Shown here piece after piece: positions 48,578 to 57,312 of a stretch of DNA of 64,000 bases. Below the pieces are notes generated by a model, which saw only the letters and a program-made list of their open reading frames with translations, was not told the origin of the DNA and made no database searches. Origin of the DNA: Formosa algae (GTDB lineage Bacteria; Bacteroidota; Bacteroidia; Flavobacteriales; Flavobacteriaceae); NCBI RefSeq assembly GCF_001439665.1, contig NZ_LMAK01000011.1, forward strand, positions 167,899 through 231,898, in the 5' to 3' direction. The position numbers and the translations under genes were made by a program. How positions within the stretch are numbered: position 1 is the stretch's first letter; the number at the start of each line of letters is the position of its first letter.

Positions 48578-48661
48578 TAAATAGCCTTCAACATGAAGTC
48601 TGAATGTGTGATTTTCAGTTTGGTATATAATTTGTTATATTCATCTAAAATCTTATAGATC

Positions 48662-49192
48662 ATGAAAAAGCATGTTATATTATTAATAGTTTTAGTTTTC
48701 AGTATTAATTTAACATTCTCTCAAACTAAAGCTGAAAAGAAAGCTCTAAAAAAAGAAAAACAAGAACAAGAGTTTATTGCCATAAAGAAACTACTAGAAT
48801 CTTCTAAATTCACTTTTGATGCCGATTGGGCTACAACACAAGGTGGTAAACGTATTAGTTTAATTGGAAATCCTAACTTTTTAAAAGTGAACGATTCTAT
48901 TACAGAAGCAGACATGCCATACTTTGGTGTTGCTCAGATGGCTTCTTATGGTGGCGATGGTGGTATAACATTTAACGGACCTTATAAAGAATATTCTTTA
49001 ACCTACAACGAAAAAAAACACAGAGGCATTGTAAAATATGCGATTACAAATGATTCTGAAAATTTTAAAATTACACTAACCGTTTATAGTCCAGATTCAG
49101 CATCTTTAGTGGTGTATAGTAGTAACAGAAATAGCATTACCTTTGATGGGAAAGTTGAACCTTTAAAAATTAAAGATAAAGGTGACCATTAA
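48662..49192 (+). CDS. DUF4251 domain exported protein
   Basis: A 176-residue exported protein with a signal peptide (about 1-20, ending TFSQ). A short lysine/glutamate-rich helix (AEKKALKKEKQEQE) follows. The DUF4251 body (about 35-176) has characteristic ADMPYFGVAQMASYGGDGGI and FNGPYKEYSLTYNEKKHRG segments. This family is common in Bacteroidota. Its function is unknown. It precedes the RlpA-like gene by 30 bp on the same strand and may be cotranscribed. Confidence 0.85.
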   Translation: MKKHVILLIVLVFSINLTFSQTKAEKKALKKEKQEQEFIAIKKLLESSKFTFDADWATTQGGKRISLIGNPNFLKVNDSITEADMPYFGVAQMASYGGDGGITFNGPYKEYSLTYNEKKHRGIVKYAITNDSENFKITLTVYSPDSASLVVYSSNRNSITFDGKVEPLKIKDKGDH

Positions 49193-49222
49193 TTATCGAG
49201 ATGCACATAAAACTCTAAACCT

Positions 49223-49597
49223 ATGAATGCGTTTTCCAATATACTTACTATATTTTGTATTGTAGTTGTTAGCCATATAAGCATGGCGCAAACTACCAGT
49301 ACAGGGAAAGCCTCTTATTATAGTGATTCATTACAAGGTGCACCTACAGCAAGTGGCTCTCTTTATAATAAAGAAGCATTAACAGCAGCCCATCTTACCC
49401 TTCCTTTTAACACCTTAGTTAGAGTCACTAATCTGAGTAACGACAAGTCTGTAGTTGTTGTAATTAATGATCGCGGACCATATACTAAACGTAGAATTAT
49501 AGATTTATCTCGTGCCGCAGCAGAAGAAATAGATTTAATAGATCAAGGCGTATCTAAGGTTAAATTAGAAGTCATAGAAAATTATTTTTCTAGATAA
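49223..49597 (+). CDS. RlpA-like septal ring protein (double-psi beta-barrel)
   Basis: A 124-residue exported protein. The signal peptide (about 1-22, ending SMAQ) is followed by an RlpA double-psi beta-barrel with GKASYYSDSLQGAPTASG, AAHLTLPFNTLVRV and VVINDRGPYTKRRIIDLSRAAA. RlpA proteins bind or cleave denuded peptidoglycan at the septum. The SPOR domain found in E. coli RlpA is absent, as is usual in short Bacteroidota forms. Confidence 0.9.
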   Translation: MNAFSNILTIFCIVVVSHISMAQTTSTGKASYYSDSLQGAPTASGSLYNKEALTAAHLTLPFNTLVRVTNLSNDKSVVVVINDRGPYTKRRIIDLSRAAAEEIDLIDQGVSKVKLEVIENYFSR

Positions 49598-49618
49598 AAC
49601 ACATCAATTAATAACATA

Positions 49619-50074
49619 ATGATAAAACAACTAGATTGTAAACAATTAGAAGAATCTATAAAAATACATATCCTTTTTCAATTGTCGTATACCGTGGAAG
49701 CCGAGCGCATAGGCTGTAAAGATTTTCCACCATTAAAACGCACCATTGATGACTATAATAATAGTTCCTCTCTTTTTTATGGTTTTTTTGAAAATAATGC
49801 TTTGGCTGGAATTATAGAAATTCAAGTTTCTGAAGAACTTACAGACATACATAGTTTAGTGGTTAATCCAAAATACTTTAGATGCGGTATTGCTAAGCAA
49901 TTAGTAAACCATGTACTAGAGACACATCCATCTGCTTGTACAATTGTAGAAACTGCCCTATTAAATACACCAGCGACGCACTTATATAAATCTTTAGGTT
50001 TTATGGAGGAAAAACAATTTAATTCAGCAGAAGGCATTCAAAAAATACAATTTAAACGCTGCAATAAAGCTTAG
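49619..50074 (+). CDS. GNAT N-acetyltransferase
   Basis: A 151-residue GNAT protein. The core is FYGFFENNALAGIIEIQV, then IHSLVVNPKYFRCGIAKQLVNHVLE, then IVETALLNTPATHLYKSLGFME, all in the proper order for acetyl-CoA binding. Substrate unknown. It lies 22 bp after rlpA on the same strand, so it may share its transcript. Confidence 0.85.
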   Translation: MIKQLDCKQLEESIKIHILFQLSYTVEAERIGCKDFPPLKRTIDDYNNSSSLFYGFFENNALAGIIEIQVSEELTDIHSLVVNPKYFRCGIAKQLVNHVLETHPSACTIVETALLNTPATHLYKSLGFMEEKQFNSAEGIQKIQFKRCNKA

Positions 50075-50175
50075 AACACATTACGTTTTACATTTAAAAC
50101 TTAACTACATTTAAGCCCAATACGTATCCCTTCTTAATAACGAAAAGACATCTAAAAAATTAGTGCAACTGACAT

Positions 50176-50469
50176 ATGAATTATATAAAACAAGCGTCTA
50201 AAATTCTATGTATAGTATTGTTTATATTATTAATTATTTCACTGATTATGGGTGGATTAATGATACTTTTCAGTTTCATTTTTGGGATTTTAATGGGCTA
50301 TTATGGTCTTATCTTTTTAGCTACTAAATTAATTGGTACTAAAAGCAATCAAGCCTATACATTTGGATTAGCTCTACTCTTTTTTATACCTCTCATATGG
50401 TCTGTTATAGATCCAGAGAGCATTTTTAATTTTATGACACAAGGTTTTCATATAGATATGAGACATTAA
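50176..50469 (+). CDS. small membrane protein, unknown
   Basis: A 97-residue protein with three hydrophobic segments (about residues 10-35, 36-51 and 62-80). I do not recognise the family. It lies about 100 bp after the GNAT gene and converges on the acyltransferase gene. The strong hydrophobicity and intact length make a real gene likely, but the function is unknown. Confidence 0.55.
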   Translation: MNYIKQASKILCIVLFILLIISLIMGGLMILFSFIFGILMGYYGLIFLATKLIGTKSNQAYTFGLALLFFIPLIWSVIDPESIFNFMTQGFHIDMRH

Positions 50470-50524
50470 TGTAAAGACAAGTTTACAGCTGAAACTAATG
50501 CTATAAATGTTTATTAGTCTTGCA

Positions 50525-51580
50525 CTATTTCATACCATGTCTATAACTCGGAAAGTAATTTTCTCCGCTATCTGCAGTACCTAACAGCACATTTAATTTT
50601 TGATAAATCTGATGATTTGTAATTTTTCTACCGGTAAAATACATCTCATCTGGATCTTTAGGAAAGAATGTTTTTTTATAATGATATAAATCATCACCGT
50701 CTTTACGTCCTCCTCCTAAAATGTAATATTTATACTCGTGAGCTCTGGCCCATTGTATTACGGCAATTTTCAAGAAATCGTTAGGTCTTAAATTAAAATA
50801 TTCTGACAAAGTACCGCCTAAATATGAAAAAAGTGTATCACCCGAAATTAATATTAATTCTGCAGAAATAGCCACATCATCTTTATACACAATTGCTAAT
50901 AAGAAATCGTTTTTACTGAGTTCAATGATGTTTTGAAAATAACTTAACGCGTAATGGTATTCTATACTCGCGTTAATACGTTGCATGGTACGGATATAAA
51001 TATTGTGAAAAACTGCAATACTTTCTTGATCGGAAGCGTCTTGAACAAACACTATATTTAAGTTTTCTGAGACTCCTTTTCTGTAGTTGTTTCTTACTTT
51101 AGACTTAAAATTATTCCATTGTAAATCTTCAGAAACAATCTCGCCTTTAACATTGGTTAATGTTGGAATTAAATGTCCAGAATAGCATTTATAATTTCCG
51201 TTTAAACTGAATCTCAAAAATTCAGACACCACATGATGTTCTTTATACCAAGCGTCAACTAAAGTCCAAAAACTAATAAATACATCATCTGTAACATCGT
51301 CATTAAAAATAGGTCCGCTATAACCATAAGGCGATTTTACATCATAATACGTTACACCATCCACTACACTTGGAATTTTAATAAATAGAAACGGCATCAC
51401 CATTAGTGTTTTATTATGCTCATCTTTTAGAGTAAAGTAAAATAATCTTTCGTCTATAACGTCATCAATATTACCCGCCCAAATTCTATAAAACGGATTT
51501 ACAAAATCGAAGCTATTTACTATTTTTAAATATTCATCGAAATCAAAATCATTTTTAATTTCAGAAGCCGTTAGTTTCAT
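50525..51580 (-). CDS. FemAB/BioF2-like GNAT acyltransferase
   Basis: A 351-residue protein of the Acetyltransf_6 (BioF2-like/FemAB-related) family. The core SKVRNNYRKGVSENLNIV, then VFHNIYIRTMQRI, then YYILGGGRKDGDDLYHYKK is typical of enzymes that transfer acyl or aminoacyl groups to cell-wall or polysaccharide precursors. It lies downstream of SGNH and MBOAT genes on the same strand. It is therefore probably part of a surface glycan modification route; the acceptor is unknown. Confidence 0.82.
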   Translation of the reverse strand: MKLTASEIKNDFDFDEYLKIVNSFDFVNPFYRIWAGNIDDVIDERLFYFTLKDEHNKTLMVMPFLFIKIPSVVDGVTYYDVKSPYGYSGPIFNDDVTDDVFISFWTLVDAWYKEHHVVSEFLRFSLNGNYKCYSGHLIPTLTNVKGEIVSEDLQWNNFKSKVRNNYRKGVSENLNIVFVQDASDQESIAVFHNIYIRTMQRINASIEYHYALSYFQNIIELSKNDFLLAIVYKDDVAISAELILISGDTLFSYLGGTLSEYFNLRPNDFLKIAVIQWARAHEYKYYILGGGRKDGDDLYHYKKTFFPKDPDEMYFTGRKITNHQIYQKLNVLLGTADSGENYFPSYRHGMK

Positions 51581-51691
51581 ATTTGTATTATTTAAACCTG
51601 TAGTTATGCTCTAAATTCATTCACAAATAAACATTTTAAAGTGTTTGTTTTTAGCGACTAAACATAATAAATTAATTGATATGTACTTTTT

Positions 51692-52639
51692 TTATTTTTC
51701 TATATTTTCAGCGACAAAATCTGCTACCAACTCAGCAATTAACGTTCTCCCATGATTGTTCCAATGCATATCATAAATTAAGTTTGTTGGGGTTTTAGAA
51801 GCTTGTAATGGTTCAGAAAAATCTAAATATCTAAATCCATTATCTTCTAAATATTTAAGAAAAATTGGTGGTGTTTGTGCTGCATCTAACAATAGAGTAA
51901 AGCGTTGTTTATCGTACCCATAAGTATGGACTAACCTTTTAAAATTTATAATATATTGATCTTGTAATTCTGTTTCTGAACTACGTTTTGAAATAGCCTT
52001 ATTATTATTGTTTACAGACGTAATTTTAGACAGTAAACTTTTAGCCGCATCAAAAGTACCAACGTTTTGCAAATACACCAACAACTTACTTTGTCGCAAG
52101 GTTTTATACAAGGGTGTCTCTAATTTCATTCTGTCTTGAACAACGGTATATGAGCTTCTAGTTAAATCGTTTTCAAATTTTAAACCTAAAACCACATAGT
52201 CTACTAAATCGAATGTCTCTTTGTAGGTATTAATCATATGCAATTGGTCTGCAAAATCGTAACCTGCATAGCCATATTCGTACACTTCGACATCTTTTAA
52301 ACGCTGTTCTATTTTCTTTCCTATTGAATTTGTATACTGCTGATGAAAGCCTTCAATAAAAGAATCTCCAACCAATGCTATTTCTACTTGATCTGGAGTT
52401 GGATGAAATTCACGATACGAATTGTAGCCTGAATTATTAATATGATATTCAGAAAAATGCTGTCGTCTTATTCCTGTCACCGCAAAACCACGCTGATTAG
52501 GCACCCATTTTTCTACGCCAAATTCATCGACATAGCGCACAGGATAATCTTTAGTTAAATGCAACAACCTAATCACAACTTCTAAGCACAATGCAATTAG
52601 GACGGCGTAAAGCAACATATTTATAAATAACTTTTTCAT
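51692..52639 (-). CDS. SGNH-hydrolase-like membrane-anchored protein (AlgX/AlgJ-like role)
   Basis: A 315-residue protein with an N-terminal membrane anchor (about 7-24) and a periplasmic SGNH domain. The block I GDS motif is VALVGDSFIEGF (about residues 90-100). The C-terminal Asp/His pair lies in YDMHWNNHG. Partners of MBOAT proteins often use this fold to pass acetyl groups to polysaccharides. Its start lies four bases after the MBOAT stop codon, implying a coupled acetylation pair. Confidence 0.83.
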   Translation of the reverse strand: MKKLFINMLLYAVLIALCLEVVIRLLHLTKDYPVRYVDEFGVEKWVPNQRGFAVTGIRRQHFSEYHINNSGYNSYREFHPTPDQVEIALVGDSFIEGFHQQYTNSIGKKIEQRLKDVEVYEYGYAGYDFADQLHMINTYKETFDLVDYVVLGLKFENDLTRSSYTVVQDRMKLETPLYKTLRQSKLLVYLQNVGTFDAAKSLLSKITSVNNNNKAISKRSSETELQDQYIINFKRLVHTYGYDKQRFTLLLDAAQTPPIFLKYLEDNGFRYLDFSEPLQASKTPTNLIYDMHWNNHGRTLIAELVADFVAENIEK

Positions 52640-52643
52640 TGTC

Positions 52644-54095
52644 TTAAAATTGAAAATAAATAAAGGATCTATCTACATTACTATCGTAAAACAATAGCAT
52701 CGCCAAAACAACAATCGTATACATAATAAAGCGTACCACTTTAGATGTAAACAAGAACGGAGACCGCTCGTCTTTTCTAATAATATACTCGTAAACCACA
52801 AATAATATGATGAGAATATAGTAATCCATCATTCTATATCCCAAAGGATGCAAATAGGTTTCGTAGGTGAAATTAGTGCATAATCTATGTATAAAACCAA
52901 AGGCTTCGGTAATGGATGCTGATCTAAAAAATATTCTAGAAAACGTGACTATAACAAATGTTAATAGCACCTGCCCCAGTTCAGTAAATGATGGGAATAT
53001 GCTATTCTGTGCAATTACAGTGTCTTTATATACTGCGTTTCGCCCTAATAAAAACACCGGAATAAATGCCAAGGCATGAAAACCGCCCCAAAAAATAAAC
53101 GTCCAATTAGCACCATGCCAAAATCCACTGACTAGAAAGATGATGCAGATATTTCTTATCGATTTAAGTGTACTGCCTCTAGAACCTCCTAACGGAATAT
53201 ATATATAATGTCTAAACCAAGTGGAAAGTGAAATGTGCCAACGTTGCCAATATTCGGCTACATTTCTAGAAAAATTCGGGAATTTAAAATTCGACATTAG
53301 TTCAATACCGAAAAGCTTTGAAGTACCTATCGCAATATCTGAATAGCCACTAAAATCACCATACACTTGGAAACTAAACAAGGTAACACCTAAGATTAAC
53401 GTTGATGCAGAATGTGAATTATAATTAGCAAAAATATCATCGACAATGGGTCCGATTGCATCTGCGATTACAATCTTTTTAAACAAGCCCCAAAGTATTA
53501 ACTTTAACCCTGAAACCATTTGATTGTAGTTAAAGGTTCTCTTATTAAAAATTTGAGACATTAAATTTGAAGCCCGTTCTATAGGTCCTGCTACTAACTG
53601 CGGAAAAAAGCTTACAAAAGCTGCAAAGGACAAAAAATCTGAAGTCGGTTTTAATTTTTTATAATACACGTCAAACGAATACGACATGGTCTGAAACGTG
53701 TAAAAAGAAATACCAACAGGTAACACAACATGTAACATCCAGGTACTTTTTAATTCGTACCCGAATACGCTAAACATATCGATCCAGGAGTCTACAAAAA
53801 AGTTGTAATATTTAAAACATCCTAAAAGACCAATATTAAAAATAACACTTACCCATAACCAGCGTTTACGTTGCTTTGCTACAGTGGTCGCATCTATTTT
53901 TAATCCAACACCATAATCTACACAAGTACTTAATAGAATTAACGACAAAAACCTCCAATCCCACATACCATAAAACACGTAGCTAGCGATTAAAAGAAGT
54001 ACATTCTGTGCTTTTAAATGGTTTTTAAACACAAACCAATACAAGATAAAAACCACAGGTAAAAAAATAAAAAACTCTAATGAATTAAAGACCAT
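52644..54095 (-). CDS. MBOAT O-acyltransferase (AlgI-like)
   Basis: A 483-residue membrane-bound O-acyltransferase with about 11 helices. The catalytic His327 is in GFWHGANWTFIFWGG. The upstream PQLVAGPIERA, SGYSDIAIG and FPNFSRNVAEYWQRWHISLSTWFRHYIYIPLGG segments are diagnostic of the AlgI/DltB group. It moves acyl groups, usually acetyl, across the inner membrane. It is coupled to the SGNH gene and lies near the formyltransferase and FemAB-like genes. Confidence 0.94.
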   Translation of the reverse strand: MVFNSLEFFIFLPVVFILYWFVFKNHLKAQNVLLLIASYVFYGMWDWRFLSLILLSTCVDYGVGLKIDATTVAKQRKRWLWVSVIFNIGLLGCFKYYNFFVDSWIDMFSVFGYELKSTWMLHVVLPVGISFYTFQTMSYSFDVYYKKLKPTSDFLSFAAFVSFFPQLVAGPIERASNLMSQIFNKRTFNYNQMVSGLKLILWGLFKKIVIADAIGPIVDDIFANYNSHSASTLILGVTLFSFQVYGDFSGYSDIAIGTSKLFGIELMSNFKFPNFSRNVAEYWQRWHISLSTWFRHYIYIPLGGSRGSTLKSIRNICIIFLVSGFWHGANWTFIFWGGFHALAFIPVFLLGRNAVYKDTVIAQNSIFPSFTELGQVLLTFVIVTFSRIFFRSASITEAFGFIHRLCTNFTYETYLHPLGYRMMDYYILIILFVVYEYIIRKDERSPFLFTSKVVRFIMYTIVVLAMLLFYDSNVDRSFIYFQF

Positions 54096-54171
54096 ATCGT
54101 TAATTATAAAAAGGATAATAATACCTTGTGAGTGACTTGGATTCTTCTAAAATATGTAGACTATAGATTAG

Positions 54172-54190
54172 ACACCAAAAGTTTTGGTGT
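54172..54190. repeat. 19-bp palindrome between formyltransferase and MBOAT genes
   Basis: ACACCAAAA, one G, then TTTTGGTGT: perfect arms but no T tract on the minus strand, so not a standard intrinsic terminator for the formyltransferase gene. It may weaken transcription into the MBOAT gene or bind a regulator. Confidence 0.4.
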
Positions 54191-54195
54191 TTCAT

Positions 54196-54795
54196 TTAGT
54201 TTTTAAAGTGTTTGTTTTCAATTGTTTTAATCGTTTTTAAAATTATTTTCTGTCCTGCTTTAGCGAATTTTGGGTATAACGAATCAAAAGTATCATTTGC
54301 TTTTACTTTAATTGGGTGTTGTCTTAATATGGTACCTTCATCTATCTTTTCATCGATAATATGAGTGGTTATCCCTGTCACTTTTACACCATAATCTAAA
54401 GCGTCTTGAATCGCTGTTTTAGTGCCTAAAAAACTAGGAAATAAAGACGGATGTATATTTAGTATCCTGTTTGGAAACGCTTTAAGCATCTCATCTTTTA
54501 TAATGTATTTATAATTAAGCATAAAGATATAATCGATATCTCGTTTCTTAATTTCTTGGATTACAAAAGCCTGATATGCTACTATATTTTTAAAATCTGA
54601 TTTAAGAATTTTAATCGTTTCAATTTGGTAAGATTCTGCAAGGTCTTTTGCGCCACAAGGTTCTTCCTCGTACACAACTAAACTAATGTTAGATTGCTTT
54701 AATTTATTGTTCTTAAAAGCTTCAATAGTATCTTTGGCATTACGTCCCCAACCGGTGACTAATATGGCCCAATTTAATTTTTTTTCTACAGTCAT
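54196..54795 (-). CDS. formyltransferase family protein (PurN-like fold)
   Basis: A 199-residue formyltransferase. The catalytic Asn-x-His is in ILNIHPSLFPSFLG, and the later Asp lies in TGITTHIIDEKIDEGTIL. These match the glycinamide ribonucleotide/sugar formyltransferase fold that uses 10-formyl-THF. ATG at 54795 is preferred to the GTG at 54801. The sequence differs from typical PurN at its N terminus (WAILVTGWGRNAKDTIEA). Its place before MBOAT, SGNH and FemAB-like genes suggests it formylates an amino sugar or similar surface precursor. That is inference. Confidence 0.8.
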   Translation of the reverse strand: MTVEKKLNWAILVTGWGRNAKDTIEAFKNNKLKQSNISLVVYEEEPCGAKDLAESYQIETIKILKSDFKNIVAYQAFVIQEIKKRDIDYIFMLNYKYIIKDEMLKAFPNRILNIHPSLFPSFLGTKTAIQDALDYGVKVTGITTHIIDEKIDEGTILRQHPIKVKANDTFDSLYPKFAKAGQKIILKTIKTIENKHFKN

Positions 54796-54997
54796 TAACA
54801 CTTACAATTTTACGTTTATCTTACTCAAACAGAATCTGTTCCTTAAAATAAAAGTAGCGAATTAAAAATTCATATCAATCAAAAAAAAAAATATAAAACC
54901 GTATTTTATTATTTATTTTTTACGTAAAATCAAAGCGAATAAAATAAAGAAAATTATAACTGGTTTTTAAAGATGAATTTAACTACGGTTTACAAAC

Positions 54998-55408
54998 TTA
55001 ACCTTTGGAATATAGCATATAACCACCTCCAATAATTAATAAGGGTACAGCAATACACATTAGAATAATGGTCCATCTGTATAAGCCCCAAAACGAGACT
55101 ATTTTTCTCTCGTCCCCATGTTTTTCGTAGATTATCATTACAGATTCTCCCACCTTATAGGCTGGCGGACTAGAACTTACACTGCTATTAAACCGAACGA
55201 CAGCATTATTACGGTTAGTGTATTCGAAAACCGGTTTATAAGTATAGCTATCATCGCCTCGTATTTCTATTAAATCGACTACGGTTGCTTTAGTTCGAAC
55301 ACCATCTAATTGTAAAGTTTTGGTAGCGTTATAATGTTTAAAAGCAAAAAACAATAGCAGTGTTGCAACGCACAACATTCCGATATATAGATACTCAATC
55401 ATTTTCAT
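54998..55408 (-). CDS. DUF3592 family membrane protein
   Basis: A 136-residue protein with helices at both ends (about 5-22 and 110-131) and an extracytoplasmic beta domain between, which fits DUF3592. The segment TKATVVDLIEIRGDDSYTYKPVFEYTN is typical. Function unknown. The start could equally be the ATG two codons on. It is alone on the minus strand, upstream of the surface-modification group by about 200 bp. Confidence 0.75.
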   Translation of the reverse strand: MKMIEYLYIGMLCVATLLLFFAFKHYNATKTLQLDGVRTKATVVDLIEIRGDDSYTYKPVFEYTNRNNAVVRFNSSVSSSPPAYKVGESVMIIYEKHGDERKIVSFWGLYRWTIILMCIAVPLLIIGGGYMLYSKG

Positions 55409-55442
55409 CTTATTTACATTAAAACCTAATGTCTAAAAATAG

Positions 55443-55479
55443 AAAAAGAACAGCATGCTTTTACCATACTGTTCTTTTT
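55443..55479 (-). terminator. terminator after the HAD hydrolase
   Basis: AAAAAGAACAG (55443-55453) pairs with CTGTTCTTTTT (55469-55479), with extra partial pairing inside. On the minus strand it is followed by a T-rich tract. Confidence 0.75.
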
Positions 55480-55516
55480 TTATATAAATTTATTTAAACT
55501 AATTATTATACCGTCC

Positions 55517-56185
55517 TTAATTAGCCTGAATTAACTGCTGTATAAGATCTTTTAAATCGGAACTTATAAGATCGGGTTGTAAGTAATACGGATTATAAAT
55601 TTCTGTCTTTCTTTTGATATAAGCCGTGCTTAATCCTGCTTTTTTAGCGCCGAATAAATCCCAATCGTGCGTGGCAACCATAGCAATTTCATGAACCTGA
55701 AGCCCTTCTTGTTGAGCAACATAATGATAAATATCTTTAAAAGGCTTATATTTTTTAACCGCATCTACAGAATAATACGAATCAAAATAATCTATAATTT
55801 CTGCATTCGTTAACTGCTCTTTAATCATCTCTAAAGAAGAATTAGAAACAGCAATGACCCGAATATCATGTGCTTTTAAGAGTTCTACTGCCGGAATTAC
55901 ATCATTATAAGCAGGTAGCTTTTTAAAAGCACCTAAAATCTGAGCTTTAGTTTCTGACGTTAAAGGTTTATCGTTTTCAAAAAACAGATTCTCTAAACCT
56001 GCATCGGCCAATTCACCGAAATTTTTATATGTATCCATAGTGCCCATCACTGTAGAACTATGCAATAATTTTGTAAACCAATATTTAACCACATAAGCAT
56101 CATCAAAATATTTATCAAACTCAGACTTCAATAAGCTAAGGTTTAATAAGGTTTCATTCATATCGAAAAATACTGCTTTTTTCAT
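55517..56185 (-). CDS. HAD-superfamily hydrolase (haloacid dehalogenase type II-like)
   Basis: A 222-residue HAD enzyme. Motif I is FFDMNETLLN with nucleophile Asp8, motif II is IAVSNSS, a Lys lies in KKYKPFKDIYH, and motif IV is MVATHDWDLFGAKKAG. The cap and the motif IV form resemble type II haloacid dehalogenases and their Bacteroidota homologues. Dehalogenase activity is not proven; it may be a phosphatase. It lies 42 bp downstream of the lipoprotein gene. Confidence 0.87.
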   Translation of the reverse strand: MKKAVFFDMNETLLNLSLLKSEFDKYFDDAYVVKYWFTKLLHSSTVMGTMDTYKNFGELADAGLENLFFENDKPLTSETKAQILGAFKKLPAYNDVIPAVELLKAHDIRVIAVSNSSLEMIKEQLTNAEIIDYFDSYYSVDAVKKYKPFKDIYHYVAQQEGLQVHEIAMVATHDWDLFGAKKAGLSTAYIKRKTEIYNPYYLQPDLISSDLKDLIQQLIQAN

Positions 56186-56227
56186 ATCATTCTGGTTTTA
56201 ATAAGGAAGTGAATTAAAATTAAGATT

Positions 56228-57073
56228 TTATTTAACGAAGTCTGCTTTTTCTAAACCATTATTAAACTTTATGTCCGTCCAAGTCACATTAATCCATGGT
56301 TTATCTGTCACTTCTGCATCCCAATTAGACGCTTTATATCTTCTTTTTGTTGGAATTAATAATCCGTCAATTTCTTCATATTCTAACTCCATTAACAACG
56401 GATCTGACTTTCCAAAATCCATTACTGTAAACAAAAACTGGTCGACTAATTTTGTATCTGTATTGATGTATAATTGATAAATATCTTTAGGTTTCCCATC
56501 TTCAGAATCGAAAGTTACTTTTACCACATCATAGTTTGCATCACCTACTGTTTGTGCTTTAATATAATCGTAGTTTAATCCCGGATCCATTAATTTCTGC
56601 ATCATTGTAAACCAATAAAAATTTGTTGGTCTGTTAAACGCCACACGTTTTAAAGCTGCAGAATCGTTTACCACTTTACTCTCATGTTTTAACCAATATT
56701 CGGTCCCGTCGTATCCTTGTTCTAACGTACCTTCCATATCTGCCAACGATCTTTCATGCTTGGTATACATCCCGTAAGATAACTCGCCATTAAACATATA
56801 TTTTTCTGTTGTAATATCTGTTTTTCCATCGGGAGTTTGATAGGTATATGTATACACCACATCTTTTTTACGCATGAGTTCACCATAATCTCCAACTTTC
56901 TGAGTCATGTTATACACCAACTCATGAGCTTTGTTTTTAAATTCTGGTGTTTTTTCCGGAACTATTTGCTCTGAGGTCTCTTGTTTTACTGCTGAAGACA
57001 CCGTTTTCTTTTCGTCTTTACAAGATATCAAAGTGGAAATTGAAATTAAACTTACTGCTAAAATTTTTCTCAT
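56228..57073 (-). CDS. lipoprotein, DUF6503-like
   Basis: A 281-residue predicted lipoprotein. The lipobox is TLISC (Cys18) after a short signal. The rest is soluble and beta-rich, resembling LolA/outer-membrane lipoprotein-sorting-like folds, with AHELVYNMTQKVGDYGEL and YDGTEYWLKHESKVV segments. I recall a DUF6503 family of this type in flavobacteria. Function unknown. It is upstream of the HAD gene on the same strand and may be cotranscribed. Confidence 0.75.
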   Translation of the reverse strand: MRKILAVSLISISTLISCKDEKKTVSSAVKQETSEQIVPEKTPEFKNKAHELVYNMTQKVGDYGELMRKKDVVYTYTYQTPDGKTDITTEKYMFNGELSYGMYTKHERSLADMEGTLEQGYDGTEYWLKHESKVVNDSAALKRVAFNRPTNFYWFTMMQKLMDPGLNYDYIKAQTVGDANYDVVKVTFDSEDGKPKDIYQLYINTDTKLVDQFLFTVMDFGKSDPLLMELEYEEIDGLLIPTKRRYKASNWDAEVTDKPWINVTWTDIKFNNGLEKADFVK

Positions 57074-57286
57074 TGTTGTTTTTATTTGGAAGTGAAATTA
57101 AATGGAATAGTAGAATTTATAAAGAAAACCTTACAAATTATTTGAGAAAACTTACTAAACTGAGATGATTTATCCGCTGTTGAAAATATCTATAAACGAA
57201 ATCCCCATCTAATAATTCAATTCTACGTCTTATGCTTAACCACATAAACTTTCCTTTTTTCGTTATAGTAAACCCATAATAAAAGT

Positions 57287-57294
57287 TAAGTTTG
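57287..57294 (+). promoter_or_regulatory. -7 element for the LRR kinase gene
   Basis: TAAGTTTG matches TAnnTTTG, 18 bp upstream of the ATG at 57313. No clear -33 TTG was found. Confidence 0.45.
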
Positions 57295-57312
57295 CAGCTT
57301 AATATTTTTAAC

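Noticed and set aside
57292..57312. TTG start for the LRR kinase
   Set aside because: The TTG lies in a TAAGTTTG promoter element, and the ATG at 57313 gives a normal start.
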